Of a stretch of 64,000 bases of DNA, positions 19,534 through 28,607 are shown piece by piece. Positions within the stretch are counted from its first letter, which is position 1, and each line of letters begins with the position of its first letter. This DNA is from an uncultured Roseibium sp. (lineage in GTDB: Bacteria > Pseudomonadota > Alphaproteobacteria > Rhizobiales > Stappiaceae): positions 976,001 to 1,040,000 of the forward strand of contig NZ_OY780957.1 of assembly GCF_963675985.1 (NCBI RefSeq). Direction: 5' to 3'. The notes under the pieces are model-generated. The model searched no databases, was not told the DNA's origin, and was given only the letters and a program-made list of their open reading frames with translations. The position numbers and the translations under genes are program-made.

Positions 19534-19645
19534 TTGACTTGGGATCAGGACGATCCCCGCCCTTTCCCGCAGGCCGGGCCGTACAAGCGGCGGTGGCATC
19601 GCAGTCTATTGCGTCGTACCGGGCTTCCAATTAATAAATTTCGGT

Positions 19646-20353
19646 ATGCGCCCGTATTTTCTGCTCGTTGTCTTTTTTAGTTTCTTTGGAGTGTCTGCCC
19701 CGTCATACGGGCAAGAAGCCGTCCGGGAACCGCTGGAATTCGGGGACGCCGGCAACGCCTATCTTCGCTCGATCCGGTTGCGTGGCATCGACGCCGACGT
19801 CGCCTATTTCGATCCGTCCGCACCGCCTCCGAATCTCGATACAGAACAGGAACCTGTCAAACCGAAGCCCGAGCTTAACAACCGGCAGACGAGCATCAAC
19901 TGGCCGGTCGGCCTGATTGCCGGCGCGGCGCTGGCCATCATCGCCTATATTTTCCTTCGGTTCGGAGGCGGCATCGCGGTTTCCCTTGGGCGCGACGCCC
20001 AAAATCCCGACCGGAAACACGGCGGCCCCGGCTTCGCACCGCCCGCCTGGGCCGAAAGGCTGGGCTCGTATCAGGAAATCATCGGCATGAAGGACCGCAG
20101 GCGGGCACTGGTCCTTCTGACCCAGAAGGTGCTGGCCTCGGTGGTGGCCGCAAACGGCGTTCTCATGCAGCGCAGCTGGACAGGACGGGAGGCCCTGCAG
20201 CATATCCCCGCCACCTGGACGCAGCGCGATACGCTGCGCTCGCTCGTCCTGGCGAGCGAACGTGTCCAGTTCGGAGGATACGACGTCAGCGACCACGAAT
20301 TCCGCGAACATGTTTTCGCCTGCAGGGAAATACTGGGGCCTGAAGCCTCATGA
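19646..20353 (+). CDS. DUF4129-like membrane protein, first gene of MoxR operon
   Basis: 235 residues with an N-terminal signal or anchor (MRPYFLLVVFFSFFGVSAPS), one central transmembrane helix (WPVGLIAGAALAIIAYIFL) and a C-terminal cytoplasmic domain containing RRALVLLTQKVLASVVAANG and ERVQFGGYDVSDHEFREH. The last part is the pattern of DUF4129 proteins encoded beside MoxR ATPases. It overlaps the next gene by four bases. The role is probably as a partner in a MoxR/DUF58 envelope or metal-insertion assembly; this is inferred from context only. Confidence 0.7.
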   Translation: MRPYFLLVVFFSFFGVSAPSYGQEAVREPLEFGDAGNAYLRSIRLRGIDADVAYFDPSAPPPNLDTEQEPVKPKPELNNRQTSINWPVGLIAGAALAIIAYIFLRFGGGIAVSLGRDAQNPDRKHGGPGFAPPAWAERLGSYQEIIGMKDRRRALVLLTQKVLASVVAANGVLMQRSWTGREALQHIPATWTQRDTLRSLVLASERVQFGGYDVSDHEFREHVFACREILGPEAS

Positions 20354-21687
20354 GCGACAGCAGGGCCACGTTTGCGCCCAGGGGGCCCGCGTTTCAGGGA
20401 CTCCGTCTCGAAACGCTCGTCATCGCCGCGGTCTGCGTGATCGTGCTGGCCGCCGGATGGTATCTTCTGGCGCAGCGGCAGCAGACCTTGCGCAGCTCCC
20501 CGTCCGGACTGGACGGATTGCAGATCTGGCTGGCCTCGAACGGCGTCGGCGCCCAGAATTTTTCCGGCGGCTGGCTTATGGACCAGACCTCTGTCGGGCT
20601 CCTGATCGTGCCGATCTATGACACCCTGCTCAACGAGGAACGCAAGGCCCCCACCACCAAGGAAGAACTGCTGGCGCAGCAGGACGAGTACGATTTCACC
20701 GCCTCGGCAATCCTGACCAAGGTGCAGAAGGTGCCGGCGCTTCTCGTCCTGCCGAAATGGCGCAGTGGCATGCGCCTGACCGGCCTGGCCCACCCGGTCC
20801 TGAATATCGAAACGACGCGCCTGAAGGCGATCGTGAAAAAACTGACAGGGGACAGCAGTTTCGAACCCGTCTCCGCAAGGGCGCCCTTCACCACCTTCTC
20901 CTACCGGTCGCAGGAGGACAAGGATCTCAACGCCGAGATCTATTCCGCGCAAATGTTCCGGAGCAACCTCTGTACCCCGCTGCTTGGAACCAAAGACGCC
21001 ATGATCCTCGCCGAATGCCCGCTGAAAGCCGGCTCGGATGCAAAAGGCGAAAAGGTTCTCGTCCTCTCCGACCCGGATCTTGTGAACAATCACGGACTGC
21101 GCCTGGGCGACAACGCGACCATCGCCCTGAATTTTCTCCGCTCAAAAGCGGGCCAAAAGAATATCGTGATCGATTACAGCCGATCCAACTGGCTGCGCGA
21201 TCCTTCGGCCGAACCGAGACGCGAACGCAGCTGGGACGATCTTCGCCGTTTTTTCGGTCCGCCCTTCCTGACGCTCTGGATCGGCGCAGCCCTGGTGCTC
21301 GGGCTGTTTCTGTGGCGTTCCGCGCTGAGATACGGCCCGATCCGGTCCTACGCAGCAGCCCCCGGCGAGGGCAAGAACCTCGCGGTGCGCGCCCGGGCAA
21401 GGCTCATGCGGATGTCGGGCCAGGACGGCGCCCTGGTCGGCGACTATGCTGACGCTCGGCTTTCGGCCACCGCGGATGCCCTGCTCGGCCGCGTCAACGC
21501 ACATCATTACGCCAGCGAGGACGGCTTCCTGAAATTCGCGGACCGGCGACATCCGGACCAGGCAGCCCAACTGCGCGCGGTTCTGTCCAGGATCAGGCAG
21601 TCGCCCGCACGCCTTCCGGCCTCGGAGGCAATCCAGCTTATCGACGAATTGGAACAGGTTCTGGAGCAAATAACCAATGACGCTTGA
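20350..21687 (+). CDS. DUF4350-like membrane protein of MoxR operon
   Basis: 445 residues. One transmembrane helix near the N-terminus (LVIAAVCVIVLAAGWYLLA) and another near residue 315 (LTLWIGAALVLGLFLW) enclose a large periplasmic domain that includes VLVLSDPDLVNNHGLRLGDN. That GATase-like block is typical of DUF4350 proteins in moxR clusters. The cytoplasmic tail is alpha-helical and basic. It overlaps moxR by 11 bases. No enzymatic residues are evident to me; a scaffolding role in the MoxR system is inference. Confidence 0.7.
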   Translation: MSDSRATFAPRGPAFQGLRLETLVIAAVCVIVLAAGWYLLAQRQQTLRSSPSGLDGLQIWLASNGVGAQNFSGGWLMDQTSVGLLIVPIYDTLLNEERKAPTTKEELLAQQDEYDFTASAILTKVQKVPALLVLPKWRSGMRLTGLAHPVLNIETTRLKAIVKKLTGDSSFEPVSARAPFTTFSYRSQEDKDLNAEIYSAQMFRSNLCTPLLGTKDAMILAECPLKAGSDAKGEKVLVLSDPDLVNNHGLRLGDNATIALNFLRSKAGQKNIVIDYSRSNWLRDPSAEPRRERSWDDLRRFFGPPFLTLWIGAALVLGLFLWRSALRYGPIRSYAAAPGEGKNLAVRARARLMRMSGQDGALVGDYADARLSATADALLGRVNAHHYASEDGFLKFADRRHPDQAAQLRAVLSRIRQSPARLPASEAIQLIDELEQVLEQITNDA

Positions 21688-22633
21688 AGCCCTGCGCGAA
21701 CGTACAGACGCCCTGCGGGCAGAGATCGGCCGGACCGTTCTTGGCCAGGACGAAGTTGTCGAACTCCTGCTGGTCGCGCTGTTCGCGCGCGGCCACGTCC
21801 TTCTGGAGGGCCCCCCCGGCACGGCAAAAACCCTGCTCGCCCGCAGTTTCGCCGCGGCCCTCGACCTCGATTTCGGCCGCATTCAGTTCACCCCGGACCT
21901 GATGCCCGGAGACGTGCTCGGCACCTCGATCTTCGATTTCCGGACCAACAATTTCGTCCTGACGAAAGGACCGGTCTTCTCCCAGGTCCTGCTGGCCGAC
22001 GAGATCAACCGGGCACCTCCGAAAACCCAGGCAGCGCTGCTTCAGGCGATGAGCGAGCGGACGGTCAGCATCGACGGCACCGATCACCCGCTCGGCCGCG
22101 AATTCATCGTGGTGGCCACCCAGAACCCGATCGAGCAGCAGGGAACCTACCCGCTCCCCGAGGCCCAGCTTGACCGCTTCCTGTTCAAGCTCGTGATCGA
22201 TTTCCCGCCGGAAGACATCGAAATGGCAATCCTTCGCCAGCACGCGGCAGCGCCCCTGGAAGCAGGCCTGGAAACGACGGCCCTTTCAAAGGTGCTGGAT
22301 TCGGCCGCACTCGCCGAAACGCGGACGCTGGTCGACGGCATCACCCTGAAAGACGATATCCTGGCCTATATCCTACGCCTGATCCGGGCGACGCGCGAAA
22401 GTTCCGAAATCGCCTTCGGCGCCTCGACCCGCGCCGCCGACGCCCTTGCCGGCGCGACCAGGGCCTCCGCGGCCTTGAGCGGCCGGGATTTCGCCATTCC
22501 CGACGACGTCAAGCGGCTGTTCATTCCCACTCTGCGTCACCGGATCGTGCTCGGCCCGGCGGCGGAGATCGAGGGCCGCAGTCCGGCCCAGGTTCTGGAA
22601 AACATTCTCAATCAGATCGAGGCCCCCCGCTGA
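21677..22633 (+). CDS. MoxR-family AAA+ ATPase
   Basis: 318 residues. Walker A GPPGTAKT at 45-52, Walker B LLADEINRAPPKTQ at about 105-118, then sensor 1 (VVATQNPIEQQGTYPLPEAQLDRF) as in the MoxR subfamily. MoxR ATPases act as chaperones that insert cofactors or remodel von Willebrand-type complexes together with DUF58 proteins encoded next door, as here. The gene is translationally coupled in a six-gene operon 19646-25870. Confidence 0.93.
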   Translation: MTLEALRERTDALRAEIGRTVLGQDEVVELLLVALFARGHVLLEGPPGTAKTLLARSFAAALDLDFGRIQFTPDLMPGDVLGTSIFDFRTNNFVLTKGPVFSQVLLADEINRAPPKTQAALLQAMSERTVSIDGTDHPLGREFIVVATQNPIEQQGTYPLPEAQLDRFLFKLVIDFPPEDIEMAILRQHAAAPLEAGLETTALSKVLDSAALAETRTLVDGITLKDDILAYILRLIRATRESSEIAFGASTRAADALAGATRASAALSGRDFAIPDDVKRLFIPTLRHRIVLGPAAEIEGRSPAQVLENILNQIEAPR

Positions 22634-22650
22634 TCCGTCCATCGAAAAGA

Positions 22651-23928
22651 TTGCTGGCCGCCGGCGCGGCGGCCCTGGTCCTTTCGGTTTTCGCCGTGGT
22701 GGCCGGGGGCGCGGGACGGGACATTGCGTTCCTGCCCTGGGTGGTGCTTGCAGCCCTGACCGGCCTGGATCTGGCGCTCTCGTTCCGGCGCCCGAAGTCC
22801 CTGGCCTTCGACGTGCCGCCGGAAGTTTTCGTCGGCGAAACGGCCACTCTGCGCCTGACGATCGAGGGAGCCACGCGAGGTCTTCTGGCAAAACTGGACT
22901 GGCCCGTCGGGTTGAGCGGCGAAGGCGAAATCACCTTTCGGACTGGTCCCGGCAGCATCGCGGAAGCCGACGTCAGGTGCCTGGCCGTGCGGCGAGGCCT
23001 TTGGCATTTCGAACACCTCTGGCTGCTTTGGCAATCCCGTCTCGGGCTCCTGGAGTTCGTGCCGCGCCTCAATCTCGGGGCGGAATTGCGCGTCGTTCCC
23101 AACATCCGCCTGGTTCAGTCCGGCCAGATCACGACGACGGTCATGTCGACCCTCTACGGCGTGAAGGAAAACCGGGCCATTGGCGAAGGATCGGAATTTC
23201 AGCAGCTGCGCGACTTCGTCCCCGGCATGGACATCAAGACCATCGACTGGAAACGCTCGGCGCGCCGCCGGTCGCTGGTGGCAAAGGAACTCAGGGCGGA
23301 GCGCAACCACCATGTGATCGTCGCGCTCGACAACGGATATCTGATGCGCGAGGAGATCGGCGGACTGCCCAAGATCGATCATGCCATCACGGCAGCACTT
23401 GCCACCGCATGGGCCGCGGCCATCGGAGGCGATCTGGTCGGCTACTATTCCTATGACGTACGGCCGCGTACCTTTGCCGCGCCGACGCCCGGCCGCGGCG
23501 CCTTCGCGCGCCTGCGCCACTGGACCGCGGAACTTTCCTATGTCAGCCGCGAGACGAACCATACCCTGGCGCTGACGGAGCTGAACGCCCGCACCCCGAA
23601 GCGCAGCCTGATCATCATTTTCACCGATTTCATCGACACCACGTCGGCCGAACTCCTGATCGAGAACATCGGCATTCTCGCCAAGCGCCATCTCCTGATC
23701 TTCGTCGCCATCCGCGATCCGGATCTGGAGACACTGGTGGAAACCGCGCCCGAAAATCTGGACGGGGCCGCCACGCTGGTTGCCGCCAACCAGTCGATCA
23801 GCGAGCGTCGTATGGTCCTGGAACGCCTCACCCGCATGGGTGTCACCATCGTCGATGCCAAGCCGAGCGCCGTGACCGCGCGACTTATTTCGGCCTACCT
23901 GGAAATCAAGGCACGGGAGCTGATCTGA
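22651..23928 (+). CDS. DUF58 domain protein
   Basis: 425 residues; start TTG at 22651, with CTG at 22630 as the only earlier option in this frame. Two N-terminal hydrophobic helices are followed by a beta-rich part and then the DUF58 signature: FQQLRDFVPGMDIKTIDWKR and SLVAKELRAERNHHVIVALD, which begins a VWA-like fold. DUF58 proteins work with MoxR ATPases. It is separated from moxR by 17 bases and overlaps the SpoIIM gene by one base. Confidence 0.88.
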   Translation: MLAAGAAALVLSVFAVVAGGAGRDIAFLPWVVLAALTGLDLALSFRRPKSLAFDVPPEVFVGETATLRLTIEGATRGLLAKLDWPVGLSGEGEITFRTGPGSIAEADVRCLAVRRGLWHFEHLWLLWQSRLGLLEFVPRLNLGAELRVVPNIRLVQSGQITTTVMSTLYGVKENRAIGEGSEFQQLRDFVPGMDIKTIDWKRSARRRSLVAKELRAERNHHVIVALDNGYLMREEIGGLPKIDHAITAALATAWAAAIGGDLVGYYSYDVRPRTFAAPTPGRGAFARLRHWTAELSYVSRETNHTLALTELNARTPKRSLIIIFTDFIDTTSAELLIENIGILAKRHLLIFVAIRDPDLETLVETAPENLDGAATLVAANQSISERRMVLERLTRMGVTIVDAKPSAVTARLISAYLEIKARELI

Positions 23929-24926
23929 TGGACAATCAGGATCTCATGCGCTCGGCGCGGTTCCGGAAAGAACGGGAAGCGGACTGGCGCCGCCTGGAGG
24001 GCCTCGTGCTGCAGGCCGAGGGCAAGGGTCTGCAGCGGATGAACTTCGCCGACACCCGCGATCTGGCGTCCCTTTACCGTCAGGCAACGACATCCCTGGC
24101 GATTGCCCGCGAGATCTCCCTCGACAAGGCGCTCCTGGGCTATCTGGAGGCGCTGACCGCCCGCGCATACTTGTGCGTCTATGCTCCGCAGGAGCGGGTC
24201 GGCGGACTGGTCGAACGGTTTTTCGCTGTCAGCGCGCCCCAGGCGATGCGGCGCAGCTGGCCTTATATCCTGCTGGGGTTCGTCTGCATGGCTCTCGGCG
24301 CCCTGACCGGCTACCTGCTCTATTTTGAAAACAACGACTGGTTCTACGTCTTCACCCCATCAGGCCTCGCTGGCGGCCGGGGGCCGGATGCCACGACAGA
24401 TTCGCTTCGCTCGGTCATCTATGGCGGCGACAAGGAAGCAACCGGACTTGGCGCTTTTGCGGCCTTTCTCTTCTCCAACAATACGCGGATTGCGATCTTC
24501 GTCTTCGGGCTCGGCGTTTTCGCCTGCGCGCCGGCGATCCTTCTGACCTTTTACAACGGACTCATGCTTGGGGCCTTCCTGGGGCTTCATGTCGACCGCG
24601 GCCTGGGCGTGGATCTCGTCGGCTGGCTTTCCATCCACGGGGTGACCGAGATTTCCGCGATCTGCATCGCCTGCGGCGGCGGGCTCAAACTGGGAGCCGC
24701 CGTGCTCTTTCCCGGGGACAGATCCCGGTCAGATGCGCTTCACCATGCCGGTCGGGATGCGGTGAAACTCGCCCTTGTGGCAGCGCTCATGCTCGTGGCG
24801 GCCGCCTTTCTGGAAGGTTTCGCCCGGCAACTGGTTCAGGATCTCACCGCGCGCTTCGTGATCGGCTGGGGCGTCGGCGCGCTCTGGCTGGCCTGGTTCG
24901 TCTTCGGCGGACGGAGACGGCGATGA
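23928..24926 (+). CDS. Stage II sporulation protein M-like (SpoIIM) membrane protein
   Basis: 332 residues. An N-terminal helical region (FRKEREADWRRLEGLV...) precedes about five or six transmembrane helices; the SpoIIM-type core includes FLFSNNTRIAIFVFGLGVFA and LLTFYNGLMLGAFLG, then HGVTEISAICIACGGGLKLG. This family occurs in non-sporulating bacteria within MoxR-DUF58-RDD operons, exactly as found here, so sporulation is not implied. The role is unknown. Confidence 0.85.
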   Translation: MDNQDLMRSARFRKEREADWRRLEGLVLQAEGKGLQRMNFADTRDLASLYRQATTSLAIAREISLDKALLGYLEALTARAYLCVYAPQERVGGLVERFFAVSAPQAMRRSWPYILLGFVCMALGALTGYLLYFENNDWFYVFTPSGLAGGRGPDATTDSLRSVIYGGDKEATGLGAFAAFLFSNNTRIAIFVFGLGVFACAPAILLTFYNGLMLGAFLGLHVDRGLGVDLVGWLSIHGVTEISAICIACGGGLKLGAAVLFPGDRSRSDALHHAGRDAVKLALVAALMLVAAAFLEGFARQLVQDLTARFVIGWGVGALWLAWFVFGGRRRR

Positions 24927-25870
24927 TCCCCCGACCGAGCATCCCGCGTCTTCGGCGCAAGAAGAAGGACAGGCCTTCGCCCGACATCCTGATGCCGCCC
25001 GAAGGAGTTCCGCTGACCCTGCCGGTTGCGGGCGTGGGCGTCCGTCTCGCCGCCCAGATCACGGATGTCATCATTACCGTGCTCGCCTCCGGCTGCCTGC
25101 TGATCCTGCTCGCGGCCCTCAACCTGACGAGCCCTCGGACAATCTTCGCCATCGGCGCCCTGCTCTTTTTCTTCATCCGTGTCCCTTATTACATCGTCTC
25201 CGAACTCGCCTGGAACGGGCAAACGCTGGGCAAGCGGTTCATGAAGATCAAGGTCGTCTCCCATGACGGCGGACCGCTGACCGCCCATGCGCTGGTCCTG
25301 CGCAATCTGATGAAGGAAGCGGAGATCTTTCTGCCCGCCACGCTTCTGCTGACACTGGATGTAGCCTCCCCGCTGGAATCGATCGCCTCGCTGGCCTGGA
25401 TCACGATGGGCCTCATGGTGCCCATTTTGAACCGCTACCGTCGCCGTCTCGGCGACATCATGGCGGGGACCCATGTGATCCACCTGCCTGTGCCGGTGCT
25501 CCTGAAGGATCTGGCAACAGAGACCCCTGTCGTGGGCGAAGACCGGAAAAAGATCGTCTTCCTCTCCCACCAACTCGATCACTACGGCGCCTTCGAACTG
25601 CAGACACTGGAAGCGCTCCTGCGGGCCCAGAGCCAGCGTTCCACGGCCGGTGCCGAGCAGCAGCGCAACGCGACCATCGAGACCATCGTGGAAAAAATCC
25701 GCAAGAAGATCGGCTATGCGGATCCCGTTCCGCCCGCTGACCGTCTGCGGTTCCTGCAGGCCTTCTACAACGCCCAGCGCGAACATCTCGAACAGCGCCA
25801 GCTGTTCGGCGACAGGCGCGAGAACAAGCACTACGCTCAGGCAGACGAGCATAACCGGGCCGGGAAATAG
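24923..25870 (+). CDS. RDD family membrane protein
   Basis: 315 residues. The RDD domain starts near residue 35 with GVGVRLAAQITDVIITVLAS, has about four helices and contains WNGQTLGKRFMKIKVVSHDG, a hallmark of the family. The last 130 residues are soluble, charged and helical. Last gene of the MoxR operon, with a four-base overlap with SpoIIM. RDD proteins are poorly characterised; some behave as ion transporters. Confidence 0.85.
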   Translation: MIPRPSIPRLRRKKKDRPSPDILMPPEGVPLTLPVAGVGVRLAAQITDVIITVLASGCLLILLAALNLTSPRTIFAIGALLFFFIRVPYYIVSELAWNGQTLGKRFMKIKVVSHDGGPLTAHALVLRNLMKEAEIFLPATLLLTLDVASPLESIASLAWITMGLMVPILNRYRRRLGDIMAGTHVIHLPVPVLLKDLATETPVVGEDRKKIVFLSHQLDHYGAFELQTLEALLRAQSQRSTAGAEQQRNATIETIVEKIRKKIGYADPVPPADRLRFLQAFYNAQREHLEQRQLFGDRRENKHYAQADEHNRAGK

Positions 25871-25962
25871 TCAACGCCACCAGCCCTGCTTGCAGCATTA
25901 TGGAAATCTGTCTATCGTCAGAAATGTCAATGAGATAAAATTTTTAGGACGATTCTTAGAAT

Positions 25963-26850
25963 ATGCGAGAAAGTGACAATACATCCGCCAAGAACGTTCT
26001 TCCCAAACACGGAAATCAAAAAAAAGACCCTTCATCCCAGCAAGAAGAATTACCGCTTGGCGTTAATTCAATCATCAACGGCACTATTTCGATCCTTTTC
26101 AGGCACATCGGCCGGGTATTTTTGATCGGTTTGCTGCCACTTTTCCTCAGTCAGTTAGCGTATGAATTTCTGCCGACACCAAATTTTGCGTATTTATCCA
26201 GCAGAGAGCTATTTTCTCCCAACACAGCCACCACAATCACAATATTGAATGCTGTTTTTCAGATTGCCATCCATGCGGTCACGTTCGCTTTCCTTGTACA
26301 GCTGGCTTACGATGCCAACCTTGAGCGCTCGGTGAAAATCAGACGGTACATACAGCCGGCTTTGACCTCGGTTTTCTTCCTGTCGGTGCTGACTATTGTC
26401 CTTGGCGTTATCTTTCTAGGTTCAGTGATTACCATTACAATTCTTACTCAAAAACTGGGTCAGGTTATCTTTCTCGCAATTCCGGCATGCTTCGCACTTC
26501 TTCTATGGATCATGGCAGTGTTTTCGGTAACGGCATCGGTCGTGGTCATCGAACAGGTCAGTTTCCGCGGATTAGGTCGCAGCCTGGCGCTGACAAGGAA
26601 CTATCGATGGGCGATCGCCGGTACGCTGTTTCTGACATTCGTCATCGTATCGCTCTTACAATACGTTTTCACGTTTCTGTTCAAGTTAGTCGGAGAGGCA
26701 GGTAGCTTGATTCCGGCATCGATATTCTTCTCGGCATTCGGCAGTCTCAGCCTGAGTTTTGTCAGTATCCTCATAACGCTTTTTTATTCGCGCCTGCGCG
26801 AGATCAAGGAAGGCATCGGCGTCGGCCGGATCGACACCGTGTTCGACTGA
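25963..26850 (+). CDS. Six-helix membrane protein, first of a tandem paralogous pair
   Basis: 295 residues. A polar 25-residue start is followed by about six hydrophobic helices and a cytoplasmic end SRLREIKEGIGVGRIDTVFD. It is clearly homologous to the next gene (shared LGV...SILF, a VVIxxVxFxGLGRSxxLTxxYRW block and LREIKEG), but its coding sequence is visibly AT-richer. It resembles YciC/GPDPase-membrane-domain proteins; the role is unknown. The start ATG at 25963 lies 92 bases after the RDD gene, in an AT-rich leader that may hold its own promoter. Confidence 0.7.
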   Translation: MRESDNTSAKNVLPKHGNQKKDPSSQQEELPLGVNSIINGTISILFRHIGRVFLIGLLPLFLSQLAYEFLPTPNFAYLSSRELFSPNTATTITILNAVFQIAIHAVTFAFLVQLAYDANLERSVKIRRYIQPALTSVFFLSVLTIVLGVIFLGSVITITILTQKLGQVIFLAIPACFALLLWIMAVFSVTASVVVIEQVSFRGLGRSLALTRNYRWAIAGTLFLTFVIVSLLQYVFTFLFKLVGEAGSLIPASIFFSAFGSLSLSFVSILITLFYSRLREIKEGIGVGRIDTVFD

Positions 26851-27043
26851 GAATGACGCAAGGCATCGCCCCACCGAGGAGGCTGGAATACAGACACCCG
26901 CCGCCTCGCTCTCCGCTTGAGCCTGCCACCTAAATTACATACGGTGAAAAATTGCGATAAGGGCGCGAAACGATGACAAATCCTGCGCTTATTGGAATTC
27001 AGGCAAAACTCTCATTTGAAAACTTTTTCTCGGAGCAAAAAGA

Positions 27044-27826
27044 ATGACCGACACGACCATGGGCCAGCCGAAACCCCCTCTTGGAGTTGGCGAGATCATT
27101 AGCGACAGCTTTTCGATCCTCTTTGGAAAATTTATTCCGGTCATCATCGTCGCCTTCGTGCCGAGCCTGATCGGGTTGCTGCTTTCCGGCATGCTTGTCG
27201 GCTTCGGCGCCGTCCTTGGAACCGAGACACCGCAATACACCGGCCCGGGAATGGCGGTGGCCAACGTGCTGTCGGGAATCATCGATATCGTTGTCTATTC
27301 CATTTCGGCCGCCCTGCTGGTGCAGCTGGCCTATGACGCCAAACTCGGTCGTCCAGTCCAACTCGGGCGCTATTTCGGCCCGACCCTATCCGCCTTGTTT
27401 CCGCTTGTCGTTTTGAGTCTCGTTGCAGGTATCCTGGCCGGCCTCGCCACGATTGTGTTCATCATTCCGGGTCTCTGGGTCTATGCTGTGTTTTCCGTCA
27501 TGGTGCCGGCGATCGTCATCGATCGCGTCGGGTTCGGCGGGCTGGGCCGCAGCGCATTCCTGACAAAAGAATACAGATGGCCGATTGTCGGCGCCATGAT
27601 CCTGATCGTGATCTGTGCGGTCCTCATCACCTTCGCAGCCGCGTTCATCATCGGCCTTATCGTCAATATCCTCCCCTTCGGCATGATCCTGGGTATTCCG
27701 CTTTTCGCGGCGCTTTCTGCAATCGGAGCCGGCATCTTGGGTATCTTCGTCGCCCTGCTCTATGCCCGGCTCCGGGAAATCAAGGAAGGCGTCAGCGTCG
27801 ATCAGATCGCATCCGTCTTCGACTAA
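27044..27826 (+). CDS. Six-helix membrane protein, second of a tandem paralogous pair
   Basis: 260 residues with about six transmembrane helices. The opening PPLGVGEIISDSFSILFGKF, the middle GLGRSAFLTKEYRW and the end ARLREIKEGVSVDQIASVFD mirror the preceding gene. Base composition is close to the genome norm, unlike its neighbour. Similar to the glycerophosphodiester phosphodiesterase membrane domain/YciC group, but no catalytic domain is attached. Function unknown. A stem-loop follows at 27897. Confidence 0.7.
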   Translation: MTDTTMGQPKPPLGVGEIISDSFSILFGKFIPVIIVAFVPSLIGLLLSGMLVGFGAVLGTETPQYTGPGMAVANVLSGIIDIVVYSISAALLVQLAYDAKLGRPVQLGRYFGPTLSALFPLVVLSLVAGILAGLATIVFIIPGLWVYAVFSVMVPAIVIDRVGFGGLGRSAFLTKEYRWPIVGAMILIVICAVLITFAAAFIIGLIVNILPFGMILGIPLFAALSAIGAGILGIFVALLYARLREIKEGVSVDQIASVFD

Positions 27827-27896
27827 GACCGTCCAGGACCTTTGGACCAGGGAACCCCTATGCCACACACTCAGACCCGGATTTTCCTTGCATGAT

Positions 27897-27935
27897 GTCC
27901 GCCTTGCCAACTAACAAGGCGGACGTTCATTTTCC
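27897..27935 (+). terminator. Likely terminator between the membrane-protein pair and ccmA
   Basis: GTCCGCCTTG (27897-27906) pairs exactly with CAAGGCGGAC (27915-27924) around CCAACTAA, followed by the T-rich GTTCATTTTCC. It lies 71 bases after the preceding stop and just ahead of the ccmA ribosome binding site. Confidence 0.55.
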
Positions 27936-27950
27936 TCCGGAGTCTGTTCC

Positions 27951-28607
27951 CTGAAACTGATCGCCGAAAATCTTGCCGTGGACCGCGGGGACCGAAGGGT
28001 CTTCTCGGATCTGACCTTCACGCTGGAAAGCGGGTCCGCCCTGGTCGTGACCGGTGCCAACGGCGTCGGGAAATCTTCCCTTTTGAGGACGCTCGCCGGC
28101 CTGGTGGCGCTGAAGGAAGGTAACATTTCGCTTGAAGGCGGCGAGGACGACCGGACCGCGTTCGAGCATTCCCATTATTTCGGGCATCAGGATGCGGTCA
28201 AATCCGCGCTCACCGTGCTGGAGAACCTGACCTTCTGGCAGGCCTTCACCGCGCCGATCTCAGCCGATGTGTTTCCGACCGAAATCCACGAGCCGGCGGA
28301 AGCGCTGGAATTTTTAGGGATCAGCCATACCGCCCGGCTTCCGGCCGCCTATTTGTCGGCCGGCCAGAGACGGCGCCTCTCCCTTGCCCGCCTGCTGGTC
28401 TCCTCCCGCCCCATCTGGCTGATGGACGAACCGACGTCCGCGCTCGACCGGCACTCCGAAGCGCAATTGCTGGGCCTGATGAATGCTCATCTGGACCGGG
28501 GCGGCATGATCGTGACCGCGACCCATACGGACCTTGCCCTCAAGTCCATCCGTACGCTTCACCTGGAAGCACCACAGGACGTGCGGATTGTGGAGGAACT
28601 GTCATGA
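27951..28607 (+). CDS. ccmA: Cytochrome c maturation ATP-binding protein CcmA
   Basis: 218 residues if started at the CTG at 27951, which gives the canonical opening (LKLIAENLAVDRGDRRVF) and has CCGGAG eight bases upstream; the GTG at 27978 would cut into the first strand. ABC ATPase: Walker A GANGVGKSS, signature LSAGQRRRLSLARLL, Walker B IWLMDEPTSALD. With CcmB, CcmC and CcmD it releases holo-CcmE, which carries haem for cytochrome c. It overlaps ccmB by four bases. Confidence 0.92.
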   Translation: MKLIAENLAVDRGDRRVFSDLTFTLESGSALVVTGANGVGKSSLLRTLAGLVALKEGNISLEGGEDDRTAFEHSHYFGHQDAVKSALTVLENLTFWQAFTAPISADVFPTEIHEPAEALEFLGISHTARLPAAYLSAGQRRRLSLARLLVSSRPIWLMDEPTSALDRHSEAQLLGLMNAHLDRGGMIVTATHTDLALKSIRTLHLEAPQDVRIVEELS

